In this document: in pieces, positions 7,862-15,591 of the stretch
Layout: every line of letters begins with the position of its first letter
Position numbering within the stretch: the first letter of the stretch is position 1
Source: DATFPQ01 sp035264765
GTDB taxonomy: Bacteria > Actinomycetota > Actinomycetes > Actinomycetales > Angustibacteraceae
Length of the DNA: 24,026 nucleotides
Reading direction: 5' to 3'
NCBI GenBank assembly: GCA_035264765.1
Contig: DATFPQ010000227.1
Location: 1 to 24,026, forward strand
Notes under the pieces: generated by a model
What the model was told of the DNA's origin: nothing
The model's database searches: none
What the model saw: the letters and a program-made list of their open reading frames with translations, nothing else
Translations under genes and position numbers: made by a program

Positions 7862-8566
7862 GTGGACCCCTCAGCTGACCGCATCGTCTGGATCGACTGC
7901 GAGATGACCGGCCTCGACCTGCAGCGCGACGCGCTCATCGAGGTCGCGGTGCTGGTCACCGACTCCCAGCTCAACGTGCTGGGGGACGGCGTCGACGTCG
8001 TCATCGCGTGCCCGGACGAGGCCCTGGCCACCATGCCGGACGTCGTCCGCGAGATGCACACGGCGAGCGGGCTGCTGGACGAGCTCGCCCACGGGATCTC
8101 GATGGACGAGGCGCAGCGGATGGTCGTCGACTACGTCCGCGAGCTGGTGCCGGAGCCGCGCCGGGCACCGCTGGCCGGCAACACCGTGGGCACCGACCGC
8201 GGCTTCCTGGCGCGCGACATGCCCGAGCTGGAGCAGTACCTGCACTACCGGATCATCGACGTGTCGTCGGTCAAGGAGCTGTCGCGGCGCTGGTACCCAC
8301 GGGCCTACTTCAACGCGCCGCGCAAGAACGGCGGACACCGGGCGCTCGCCGACATCCGGGAGAGCATCGACGAGCTTCGGTACTACCGTGCGGCGGTGTT
8401 CGTGCCGAGCCCTGGGCCGGACTCGGCCACCGCGAAGAAGCTCGCCCAGCAGGTCCTCGGCGCCACAGAGGCCAGCGCCGAGGCCGGCGCGGCAACTGGG
8501 GCTCCAACGGCCGCGGCGGAACGGGCCACCACGGAACCGGCCACCGACCCGTCCGCGCCGGTCTGA
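7862..8566 (+). CDS. orn: Oligoribonuclease (DEDDh 3'-5' exoribonuclease)
   Basis: 234 residues. Orn degrades the 2–5 nt RNA fragments and pGpG left by other nucleases, the last step of RNA turnover, in the cytoplasm. All DEDDh residues are present: D12 and E14 in WIDCEMTG, D112 in NTVGTDRGFL, H159 in GGHRALADI and D164. The LAGNTVGTDRGFL and YPRAYFNAPRK stretches are typical of the family. The GTG at 7862 places the motif I Asp at residue 12, as in most Orn proteins, and fits a leaderless promoter; the upstream in-frame extension is Pro/Arg-rich and not Orn-like. The core ends near residue 190; a tail of about 45 residues rich in Ala and Thr follows, longer than E. coli Orn (181 aa). tRNA-His lies immediately downstream, a pairing seen in other actinobacteria. 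Confidence 0.97.
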   Translation: MDPSADRIVWIDCEMTGLDLQRDALIEVAVLVTDSQLNVLGDGVDVVIACPDEALATMPDVVREMHTASGLLDELAHGISMDEAQRMVVDYVRELVPEPRRAPLAGNTVGTDRGFLARDMPELEQYLHYRIIDVSSVKELSRRWYPRAYFNAPRKNGGHRALADIRESIDELRYYRAAVFVPSPGPDSATAKKLAQQVLGATEASAEAGAATGAPTAAAERATTEPATDPSAPV

Positions 8567-8589
8567 ACCGAGCACCCGCCGCGAGCCGC

Positions 8590-8595
8590 TAAGAT
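8590..8595 (+). promoter_or_regulatory. Putative -10 box (TAAGAT) of tRNA-His
   Basis: TAAGAT, close to the TATAAT consensus, lies between the orn stop and tRNA-His, about 40 nt before the mature tRNA. No good -35 is seen at 16–18 bp, so the tRNA might also be read from the orn promoter. Confidence 0.4.
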
Positions 8596-8634
8596 GGTTC
8601 GCGCGCCAGGGCCTTCTCGGGTCGGGCGGTGCAT

Positions 8635-8708
8635 GGTGGGTGTAGCTCAGCTGGTAGAGCACCTGGTTGTGGTCCAGGATGTCGCGGGTTCGAGCCCCGT
8701 CACTCACC
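8635..8708 (+). tRNA. tRNA-His (anticodon GTG)
   Basis: The acceptor stem GTGGGTG (8636–8642) pairs with CACTCAC (8701–8707) with one G-T wobble. The extra G at 8635 pairs with C8708, the G(-1):C73 pair unique to tRNA-His. The anticodon stem CCTGG/CCAGG (8662–8666, 8674–8678) encloses TTGTGGT with GTG at 8669–8671. The T loop is TTCGAGC. CCA is encoded directly after the tRNA at 8709–8711. Confidence 0.97.
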
Positions 8709-8717
8709 CCACGCCGT

Positions 8718-8757
8718 AAGGCCCTGGTCAGGCGACTGACCAGGGCCCTTCGTGTTT
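8718..8757 (+). terminator. Rho-independent terminator after tRNA-His
   Basis: A perfect 12-bp stem (8720–8731 with 8736–8747, arms GGCCCTGGTCAG and CTGACCAGGGCC) carries a GCGA tetraloop and is followed by CCTTCGTGTTT. It sits 9 bp past the encoded CCA and also separates tRNA-His from the convergent flavoprotein gene, so it may act in both directions. Confidence 0.85.
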
Positions 8758-8792
8758 CCGGAGCCGTCGACGGCGGCCTGCGGGACCCCGCT

Positions 8793-9933
8793 TCAGGGTT
8801 CCTCGCCGAGGTAGCTCCAAGCGGTCGGGAAGTGTCCGGTGCCGAGGGCGCGGCAGACCTTCTGGGCGGCCATGCTGACGGCTTCGGTGAAGGTCGGGAA
8901 GGCGAACTGCATGTCGGCCAGCTGCTCGACGGTCATGCCGGCGGACATCGCGGTGGCGACGACCTGGACGGTCTCGGCCGAGTACTCGCCGAGCACGTGC
9001 GCGCCGAGGATGCGGTGGCTGGCGCGGTCGGCGATGAGCTTGCAGAACCCGTCGGCGTGCCCGTCGGCGACCGGTCGCAGCAGATCGTCGTAGCGGGCGA
9101 TGCCGATGGCGATGTCGTGGTCGCGGGCGGCCTGGGGTTCGGAGAGGCCGACCGCGCCGTACTCGGGGTCGGTGAAGCTGCCGGTCGCCGTCGGCCTCCA
9201 GTTCGGTCACCCGGGTTCCGGTACTGATGTGCATACCCTGGGCCTCGAACGCGGCGCGCAGAGCAGCGGAGACGTCGGGGTCGGCGGCGCCCAGCAGGGT
9301 GGGGGCGAACTCAAGGATCCGGACGCTGGCGCCGAAGTCCTCGAAGGTTGAGGCGATCTGGCAGCCGGTGTCGGCGCCACCGACGACCATCACCTCGCTG
9401 GGCAGCTCTTTCATGCTGCGCAGGTCGTCGTAGCCCAGCGCCAGGTGGCCCCCGGACACGGGCAGTGGCGCCGCGTGGCCACCGACGGCGACGAGAATCC
9501 GGTCGGCGCGCCAGCTGCGGCCGTCGCCGGTGCGGAGGGTGTGCGCGTCGGTGAACCGCAGCGGGCCGAGGTGCTCGATCAGGTCGATCCCGAGGCCGCG
9601 CAGCAGGCCGGCGAGGTCCTTCTTGTCGTGCGCGTAGTGGGCCACCCGGGTGCTGTTGGCCAGCACGGCGTCGAGGTCGAGCGTCGGGCGGGGGCCGCGC
9701 AGGCCGAACTGCTCCCAGGAGGACCAGTCGCGAACCAGCCGAGCGGCGCGGGCCAGCGTGCGCACCGGCGCCGGCCCGCGGTTGAGGCTGGTGCCGCCGA
9801 CCTGGTCGGCCTCGAGGAGTGTGACTTGGGCGCCGAGCTCGCGCGCCTGCAGCGCGGCGGAAATGCCCGCCGGGCCGCCGCCGATGACCAGCAGCTTCGG
9901 GGTGTGCTGCCCCGGACCGGGGTTGGAGGTCAT
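8793..9933 (-). pseudogene. FAD-dependent pyridine nucleotide-disulfide oxidoreductase homologue, broken by an internal deletion
   Basis: The gene starts at ATG 9933 (MTSNPGPG) and overlaps the stop of the dehydrogenase by 4 bp. Residues 13–45 form the first FAD-binding Rossmann motif LLVIGGGPAG, and residues about 181–210 the NAD-binding site VMVVGGADTG. The reading frame is normal to about residue 250 (TRVTELEADGD). It then leaves the family pattern, while a different frame resumes at once with GSFTDPEYGAVGLSE and runs to the dimerisation end TAWSYLGEEP at 8793. Homologues have about 80–90 residues between these points, including the second FAD-contacting GD motif, so that block is missing and the frame is shifted. 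The junction is at about 9181–9190. At the redox-active site both cysteines are absent: GGT-S49-LNRG-P54 instead of GGTCxNxGC. It is probably non-functional. Confidence 0.85.
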
Positions 9934-11000
9934 GGCTGGACCATGTCGACGATCACCTTGATGTCCTCGGGCTCCCGCTGCAGCCCAGCCTGCGCGTCCT
10001 TCAGGCGGACCCGGCGGGTGATCAGCTGCTCCAGCCAGCCGCGGTCGGCGGCCGCGAGCGCTCGGGCCGCCCGGTAGTAGTGCCGGCGGTTGGCGTTCAC
10101 CGAGCCGAACACCACCAGGTTGCCCAGCACCGCCTTGGTCGCCAGCGCCGCAACCGGCTCCCCAGCCGCGTCGGGCGGCCCGACCCCGGTCAGGCAGACG
10201 ATGCCCCCGGGCGACACGCAGGCGACGGCCTGCTGGACCAGGTCGATCACACCGGTGCACTCCAGCACGATGTCCGGCCGAAACCCGAGGTCGCCGATCG
10301 CGCCGGTGTGATACGTGGCGCCGAGCTGCTGGACCAGCGCCGGTTTCGGCCCGGACTCGACGCGGTCGAGCACGTGCACGTGCTGGACGCGGTCGAGCAC
10401 GTGCACGTCGGCCCCGGCCTGCACACCGCCGAGCGCGCCGAGCAGGCCGATCGGCCCGGCCCCGACGACCAGCACGGTCTGCGGGTCCCAGAAGGTGCGC
10501 CGTCCGATCGCGGCGATGTGCTCCCAGGCCTTCGCGACCACGGTGGTCGGTTCCAGCAGGACCCCGAGCACGCCTAGCTGGGGATCGACTCGCACCGCGT
10601 ACTCCGGTTCGATCCGCCACCCCTCGGCCATGAACCCGTCGACGGCCTTGATGCCACGCTCGGTGTAGCCGCCGTTGGAGCACATGTCCCACTCGCCCAC
10701 CGCGCAGCTCGGGCACGGCGCCGGGTCCGGCCGGCGCACGATCCCGACAACGTGCTCGCCCACCTTGAACCCGCTGGGCCCCGGATCCACCACGCGCCCG
10801 AGGGACTCGTGGCCCAAGATCAGCCGATCCCGCCCGGGTGGGGGCCATCCGTACCCGCCGTCGGCGATCTCGGCGTCTGTGCCGCAGATGCCCACCGCCA
10901 GCGCCTCGACCAGCACCGACCCAAGCGCCGGGTCGGGCTCGGGCACCTCATCGACCCGCAACGACCCCGAGATCCCGGGGACGACCGTCACCGCCCGCAT
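9930..11000 (-). CDS. Glucose-1-dehydrogenase-like zinc MDR dehydrogenase, with an internal 9-residue duplication
   Basis: 356 residues, medium-chain dehydrogenase/reductase. Catalytic zinc ligands are C39 (GICGTD) and H64-E65 (LGHESLG). Structural-zinc-type cysteines are C96, C99 and C107. The segment MCSNGGYTERGIKAVDGFMAEGW (residues 106–128) and LLEPTTVVAKAWE match archaeal and actinobacterial glucose 1-dehydrogenases, which oxidise glucose to gluconolactone with NAD(P)+. The nucleotide motif is VVGAGPIGLLGALG (178–191). The next strand is duplicated: VHVLDRVQH (199–207) is followed by VHVLDRVES, where relatives have one copy before GPKPALVQQLGATYH. The Asp/Arg pair in this strand normally contacts the cofactor ribose, so activity may be altered or lost. 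The ATG at 11000 has GGAGGCGGC just upstream. It is the first gene of an operon with the broken flavoprotein gene (ATGA overlap). Confidence 0.88.
   Translation of the reverse strand: MRAVTVVPGISGSLRVDEVPEPDPALGSVLVEALAVGICGTDAEIADGGYGWPPPGRDRLILGHESLGRVVDPGPSGFKVGEHVVGIVRRPDPAPCPSCAVGEWDMCSNGGYTERGIKAVDGFMAEGWRIEPEYAVRVDPQLGVLGVLLEPTTVVAKAWEHIAAIGRRTFWDPQTVLVVGAGPIGLLGALGGVQAGADVHVLDRVQHVHVLDRVESGPKPALVQQLGATYHTGAIGDLGFRPDIVLECTGVIDLVQQAVACVSPGGIVCLTGVGPPDAAGEPVAALATKAVLGNLVVFGSVNANRRHYYRAARALAAADRGWLEQLITRRVRLKDAQAGLQREPEDIKVIVDMVQP
10359..10408. repeat. 27-bp-period tandem duplication inside the dehydrogenase gene
   Basis: The 23 bases at 10359–10381 recur exactly at 10386–10408, a period of 27 bp. 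The unit encodes VHVLDRVQH, so the reading frame is kept. Each copy contains GCACGTGCACGT, a near-palindromic stretch that may favour slippage. Confidence 0.95.
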
Positions 11001-11259
11001 GCCGCCTCCACAGCGCCGTCCGGCGCCGGTTCGCCGACAGCCCGATCCGAGGCTCCGAGCCGGGCCGGCCGGGCACCTCCCCCCCGCCGGATGATTCCCG
11101 CGTGTCCGGTCGCCGGAGGCCTCCCGCAGCGACGCCGCCGTGTGCGACGCCGAACCGTGCACGGCTAGTGCAGCGCCGCCTTGAGCACGATGAAGAAGGC
11201 AGCGATCCGGCCTCCCGGACGGATGTTGCGTCTCCTTGTCACCGGAAACAGGTGGAGAG

Positions 11260-12720
11260 CTACGTGGCGACGACCCGGATCGTGCGGAGCGTGGGGTCGG
11301 CGGCGTCCGGGATCAACATCCCGGCCTGAACGCCGGTGACCAGGTAGTCCAGGACGTCGGCGTCCAGCAGCTCGCCGGGGGCGACCACCGGGACGCCAGG
11401 CGGGTAGGGGCTCACCATCTCGGCGGCGATGCGGCCTGCGGCGTGCTGGACCGGTACCTGCTCGACCCGGCCGAAGAACGCGTCCCGCGGCAGCATCGCC
11501 GTCGAAAGCTCGAACCGCTGAGGCGCGGGCAGGGCCACGGTCAGGGGTGGCTCGATGTCCGCCGCTGCGTCGACGAGGGCGCGCATGGCACTCAGCAGGC
11601 GGGCCTGCGTGTCGTCGTCGTCCGCATGGGTCAGGCGCGCGTTGACGCGGAAGGTGTCGCCGGCGCCCAGGTCGACGTGCCGCTCGGCGCGCAGCCACTC
11701 CACCGCCTGGTAGCCGCTGATCCCGAGGTCGCGCACGTCGACGGTGATGGCGAGCGGGTCCAGGTCGGCGGCACCGCCCGGGCGGACGACCTCGCGACCC
11801 AGCACCGAGAGCCCCTTGCAGCCGGCCAGGTCGGTCCTGACCTGTTCGGCCCGCTCCAGGGCGGCCTGCAGCAGCTCCTCGCCCTGTTCGACCATCTGCC
11901 GTCGCCAGCCGTCCAGGGTCGCGTAGACGAGCGAGGACGAGCTGGTGGTGCCGAGCAGGTCCTCTCGCGCCTTCAGCACACTGGGGTCGACCAGGTCACC
12001 CTGGAGGTGGAAGCAGGAGCTCTGCTCGATGGCGCTGCCCATCTTGTGCACGCTGGTCACGACGAGGTCGGCGCCGGCGTCCATGCCCCAGGCCGGCAGC
12101 TGCGGATGGAACGGCAGGTGCGCCCCCCAGGCCTCGTCGAGGATCAGCGGCACGCCGTACTCATGACACACCTCTGCGACACCGGCGATGTCGGCACAGG
12201 TTCCCCAGTCGGTGGGCGAGATGAGCAGCATGCCCTTGGCGTCGGGGTTCGCCTGCAGCGCGCTGCCGACATCCTCGGGCTCCGGCGGATGTGCCAGATG
12301 CAGGTCGTCGTCGAAGTGCGGGTGCACCCACACCGGCTCGATGCCGGCGATGATGACGCCGGCGATCACGGACTTGTGCGCATTGCGTGAGACGAGGAGC
12401 TTCTCCCCCGGCCCGGCCACGGAGATCATCGCGCTCTTGACTGACAGGGAGCTGCCGCACGTGGAGAAGAAGGCGGTGTCGGCGTGCACGGCATCCGCCA
12501 TCAGCTGCTGCGCCTCCTCGAGGACCCCTTGCGACTCGCGGCGGTCGTCCAGGCCGTTCAGCGTCAGGATGTCGGAGGCGAACACGCCCTCGCCGACGAC
12601 GTCGATCACTCGGGGGTCGACGCCGCGGCCCTGCTTGTGACCGGGCGGGCCGTAGACCACGTCCCCTCGACGACGAAACTCCTGGATGGCCTCCAGAACC
12701 GGCGTCCGTGAGTGGTCCAA
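11260..12720 (-). CDS. Orn/Lys/Arg-type PLP-dependent amino acid decarboxylase
   Basis: 486 residues of the fold-type I, group III decarboxylases, which lack the N-terminal wing domain of E. coli CadA/AdiA and resemble Bacillus SpeA/YaaO. Seen in order: GDVVYGPPGHKQGRG near the N-terminus, SDILTLNGLDD, a PLP phosphate site FFSTCGSSLSVK, RNAHKSV (His stacks on PLP), LILDEAWGAH with D195 (pyridine nitrogen) and SVHKMGSAIEQ with K226 (Schiff base). The C-terminal domain contains EMVSPYPPGVPVVAPGE. The product would be cadaverine, putrescine or agmatine; the substrate cannot be chosen from sequence. The start is taken as TTG at 12720 (LDHSRTPVLEA) because AGAAGG lies 8 nt upstream and relatives begin MDHSR; the in-frame extension upstream is not family-like. 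It follows the M20 peptidase by 118 bp on the same strand. Confidence 0.9.
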   Translation of the reverse strand: MDHSRTPVLEAIQEFRRRGDVVYGPPGHKQGRGVDPRVIDVVGEGVFASDILTLNGLDDRRESQGVLEEAQQLMADAVHADTAFFSTCGSSLSVKSAMISVAGPGEKLLVSRNAHKSVIAGVIIAGIEPVWVHPHFDDDLHLAHPPEPEDVGSALQANPDAKGMLLISPTDWGTCADIAGVAEVCHEYGVPLILDEAWGAHLPFHPQLPAWGMDAGADLVVTSVHKMGSAIEQSSCFHLQGDLVDPSVLKAREDLLGTTSSSSLVYATLDGWRRQMVEQGEELLQAALERAEQVRTDLAGCKGLSVLGREVVRPGGAADLDPLAITVDVRDLGISGYQAVEWLRAERHVDLGAGDTFRVNARLTHADDDDTQARLLSAMRALVDAAADIEPPLTVALPAPQRFELSTAMLPRDAFFGRVEQVPVQHAAGRIAAEMVSPYPPGVPVVAPGELLDADVLDYLVTGVQAGMLIPDAADPTLRTIRVVAT

Positions 12721-12775
12721 ACCGCACCGCCTTCTCGTTGTCCATGCCGACGAGTCCACCGCTGTCGCCGAGGAC

Positions 12776-12838
12776 CGGGCCCCTACTACCCACGGCGGGC
12801 CAGCTGGAACATCGACGCCGTTCGAGGAGTAGGGCCGG
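12776..12838 (-). other. Inverted repeat between the peptidase and decarboxylase genes
   Basis: GGCCCCTACT (12779–12788) and AGTAGGGCC (12828–12836) are complementary apart from one bulged C and enclose about 39 nt. The structure lies directly after the peptidase stop. It could be a weak terminator or an mRNA-processing or leader structure for the decarboxylase; no U-run is present. Confidence 0.25.
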
Positions 12839-14248
12839 TTAGCCGTTGTCCGTGCCGAGCGCCGCCAGCCGAGGCCACAGACACGCAAGCGTGGCAGCGC
12901 CGGCCTTCAGCATGTCGATCCGGACGCTCTCGTCGCTGTCGTGCCAGTTGTCCTCGGGCAAGCCGGTGCCGAAGAAGAGGATCGGGGCGTCGGTGACGTC
13001 GTGCAGGAGGGACGCCGGCGAGCCACCGGCGTTGCGCATGAGGCCGACGTCCCGGCCGAAGCCCTCGGCCATGGCCTCCCGCAGTGCCGCCAACGCCGGC
13101 AGGTCGAGCGGCGTGCTGTACGGCTCCTGTCCGCTCTCCTCCGGGATCGTGAGCTCGTAGTCGACTCGGTCGCTGATCCGCTCCTTCACCCAGAGGCGCA
13201 GCTGGTCGGCCACTCGGGCGACGCTCTGCCCGGGGACTGTGCGGATGCTGATGTCCGCGCGAGCCAGGGAAGGGATGGCGCCGCGTGCGGGACCGGCCGG
13301 GTCGCCGGCGATGATGGTCAGCACCTCGGCCGCGGGCCGCAGCCACAGCCGCTCCAGGACGGTGTAGCCCTCCTCGCCCCCGATGCTGGACGTCTCGGAG
13401 CGGGCCAGCCAGTCCTCGTCGCTGTACGGCAGCGCCGCGATCGCCGCGCGCTCCTCCTCCTGTGGTGCCAGCACGTCGTCGTAGAACCCGGGCAGCGTGA
13501 TCCGGCCGTGCTCGTCGTGCAGCTGACCGATCAGCCGAGCCACCTCGATCACCGGGTTGGGCGCGGGGCCGGACACCGCACCGCTGTGCACGTCCCGCTG
13601 CGGCCCGCGCACCTCCAGCTGGGCGCTGACCATGCCGCGTAGGCCGGTGCACACCGCGGGAGCGTCCGCGCGCCAGAGCAGGGTGTCGGACAGCACCACC
13701 AGGTCGGCGCCGATCCGGTCGCTGTGCCGCTCGAGCAGGTCGGCCAGGTGGGTCGAGCCCTGCTCCTCCTCCCCCTCGACCAGGAACCGGAGGTTGATCG
13801 CAGGGGCGTCGCGGCCGCTCGAGGCCAGGTGCGCACGCAGCCCCCAGACGTGGGCCAGGATCTGTCCCTTCGCGTCGGACGTCCCCCGGCCGTAGATCCG
13901 CCCGTCGCGCAGCGCCGGCTCGAACGGCGGAGCGTGGCCCCAGGTCTCGTCCTTCGCGGCCCGCACGTCGTGGTGGCTGTAGACCAGGACCGTCGGCGCG
14001 CCCGGCGCCTCGCACCACTCCGCGTACACGGCCGGCGCTCCCTCGGTGTCCCACAGCTCCACGGTGGGAAACCCGGTGTCACGGAGCACCCCGGCCAGCC
14101 AGTTCGCCGAGCGTCGCAGGTCCGGGTCGTGCTCGGGCAGGCCGGCGACCGACCGCAGCCGCACCCAGCCGATCAGGTGGTCGACCAGCTCGTCGATGTG
14201 GTCTGCGACGTAACGGTGCACGTCCGACGCGGTGTCTGTTCCGGTCAT
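12839..14248 (-). CDS. M20 family metallo-dipeptidase
   Basis: 469 residues, close to the usual 450–470 of M20A dipeptidases. Zinc and catalytic residues appear in order: VYSHHDV (H92 ligand, D94), GRGTSDAKGQ (D125 bridging Asp), FLVEGEEEQGS (E159 general base, E160 ligand), LSDT (D188) and, near the C-terminus, LPEDNWHDSDE with the last His. A dimerisation/lid domain lies between about 205 and 330 (GLRGMVSAQLEVRGPQRDVHSG). These enzymes hydrolyse dipeptides or related amides such as carnosine or Cys-Gly in the cytoplasm. The specificity is not visible. The ATG at 14248 overlaps the TGA of the GCS2 ligase, so the two are translationally coupled. No signal peptide is seen. Confidence 0.92.
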   Translation of the reverse strand: MTGTDTASDVHRYVADHIDELVDHLIGWVRLRSVAGLPEHDPDLRRSANWLAGVLRDTGFPTVELWDTEGAPAVYAEWCEAPGAPTVLVYSHHDVRAAKDETWGHAPPFEPALRDGRIYGRGTSDAKGQILAHVWGLRAHLASSGRDAPAINLRFLVEGEEEQGSTHLADLLERHSDRIGADLVVLSDTLLWRADAPAVCTGLRGMVSAQLEVRGPQRDVHSGAVSGPAPNPVIEVARLIGQLHDEHGRITLPGFYDDVLAPQEEERAAIAALPYSDEDWLARSETSSIGGEEGYTVLERLWLRPAAEVLTIIAGDPAGPARGAIPSLARADISIRTVPGQSVARVADQLRLWVKERISDRVDYELTIPEESGQEPYSTPLDLPALAALREAMAEGFGRDVGLMRNAGGSPASLLHDVTDAPILFFGTGLPEDNWHDSDESVRIDMLKAGAATLACLWPRLAALGTDNG

Positions 14249-15453
14249 CTAGTCCTCGGTCCTGGGTTGGGTTGTTCTGCCGACGTCCGTTCCACCGCAT
14301 CGGCCACGACGTCGGACAGCCGACCGGTTGCCGCGGCCACCTGCCGCTGTCTTCGGGCGCCACTGCCGCGGACCAGCACCCGGCCCAGCTGCGCCTCGAC
14401 CGCGCAGAGGTCACCGCTGGACGACAGGGCCGGCCGGACGTGGTCCAGGAGCGACTCCACCACCTCCGCGGCCGGACGCAGCCGCTGCTCGGTGGGGTGG
14501 ACGAGGCCGTCGTCCAACCCCGAGCGGCTGGCCCGCCAGGACATGAGTCGCAGCGCGGCCGCGCTCACCGGGGCCGGGGACACTGCGGCCCGCCACTGCG
14601 CCGCCGCCGTGTCAACGAGGGCGCGCGACAACGCGGCCACCAGGACGGCATCGTCGACGTCCAGGCAGACGTCGGCGACCCGGATCTCCACGGTGGGGTA
14701 TCGCCGTGACAGCCGGGCGTCGAAGTAGACCATCGCCTCGTCCAGCAACGAGCCGGTGGCCACCAGCTGCGCCACCGTGGCGTGGTAGCCGGCCGCGGAC
14801 CCGAAGAGCTCGGTCGGCCCGCTGCTGGGCCAGCGGCTCCAGGCCTGGGTGCGAAATCCCGCGTACCCGGTGTCGACGCCGTTCCAGAACGGCGAGTTGG
14901 TCGCTATCGCGGTGAGCACGGCAAGCCACGGCCGGATCCGGTCCAGGACGGCCACGCCCTCCTCGTCGGAGGCCACCGCCACATGGACGTGACACCCACA
15001 GGTCAGCTGCTCGGCGCAGGTCAGCCCGAACTCACGGCTGATGGCCCGGTATCGCGGCGTGGGGGTCAGCCGTGGCTCGACAGGGAGTGGTGACGTGGCC
15101 AGGGCCGCCGCCCGTGCCCCCACGGACCGGGCCAGCCGGTCGGCCAGCGCCCGCCGGCGGCGCAGGTCCGCAGCCAGGACCTGAAGGTCCGCGCGAGGCG
15201 GAGTCGCCGTCTCAACCTGTTCCAGCTTCAGCTCGAGCTCCAGCGCTTCGAATGCCCCCGAGCGGAAAGCGCCGGCTGCCGACACGGCGCCGGGGCCAAC
15301 GCGGTGGCGGCCCAGGACCTCCATACCCAGCGGCACAGCACGTCCGTCGTACTCGTCCACGAGGAGCAACTCTTCTTCAACGCCAATGGTTCGAACCGGA
15401 TGCCGCATTCCGCGGTCAAAGCCGCGCTCGGTGCGATGGGCCAGGTCAGTCAC
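14245..15453 (-). CDS. GCS2/YbdK family carboxylate-amine ligase (glutamate–cysteine ligase-like)
   Basis: 402 residues. The opening RTIGVEEELLLVD is the hallmark of the GCS2 family, as are LELKLEQVETATPP, the nucleotide- and metal-binding LTCGCHVHVAV, and TNSPFWNGVDTGYAGFRTQAWSRWP (about residues 185–210). Members join the gamma-carboxyl of glutamate to an amine or amino acid with ATP; E. coli YbdK has weak gamma-Glu-Cys ligase activity, and actinobacterial members are often of unknown specificity. The GTG at 15453 is used; an in-frame ATG at 15408 (MRHPVRTIGVEEE) would place the family motif nearer the N-terminus and is a fair alternative. It is the first gene of a probable operon with the dipeptidase (4-bp overlap) and decarboxylase. 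A true mycothiol or ergothioneine role is not supported by neighbours. Confidence 0.92.
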   Translation of the reverse strand: MTDLAHRTERGFDRGMRHPVRTIGVEEELLLVDEYDGRAVPLGMEVLGRHRVGPGAVSAAGAFRSGAFEALELELKLEQVETATPPRADLQVLAADLRRRRALADRLARSVGARAAALATSPLPVEPRLTPTPRYRAISREFGLTCAEQLTCGCHVHVAVASDEEGVAVLDRIRPWLAVLTAIATNSPFWNGVDTGYAGFRTQAWSRWPSSGPTELFGSAAGYHATVAQLVATGSLLDEAMVYFDARLSRRYPTVEIRVADVCLDVDDAVLVAALSRALVDTAAAQWRAAVSPAPVSAAALRLMSWRASRSGLDDGLVHPTEQRLRPAAEVVESLLDHVRPALSSSGDLCAVEAQLGRVLVRGSGARRQRQVAAATGRLSDVVADAVERTSAEQPNPGPRTR

Positions 15454-15591
15454 AACACCCGCCGAGGGTCGACCGACCTCAACGTTCCCCGGGCCGGTAT
15501 CCAGAGTCGGCCGCCGGGTTTGAGCCTAGCTGTGAGGCTCGCACGCGGCCATCGGCCGCGCAACCGGAGTGAGCCCCCGCGGGGACGCCGG

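Noticed and set aside
9934..10848. Upstream extension of the flavoprotein reading frame over the dehydrogenase gene
   Set aside because: The extension is out of frame with the dehydrogenase and has no domain; the flavoprotein start MTSNPGPG at 9933, with ATGA coupling, is far better.
11165..11259. A frame ending in a hydrophobic IAAFFIVLKAALH tail just past the decarboxylase stop, as a possible small membrane protein
   Set aside because: No start codon or ribosome-binding site precedes the hydrophobic part; the rest of the frame is a shadow of the decarboxylase gene.
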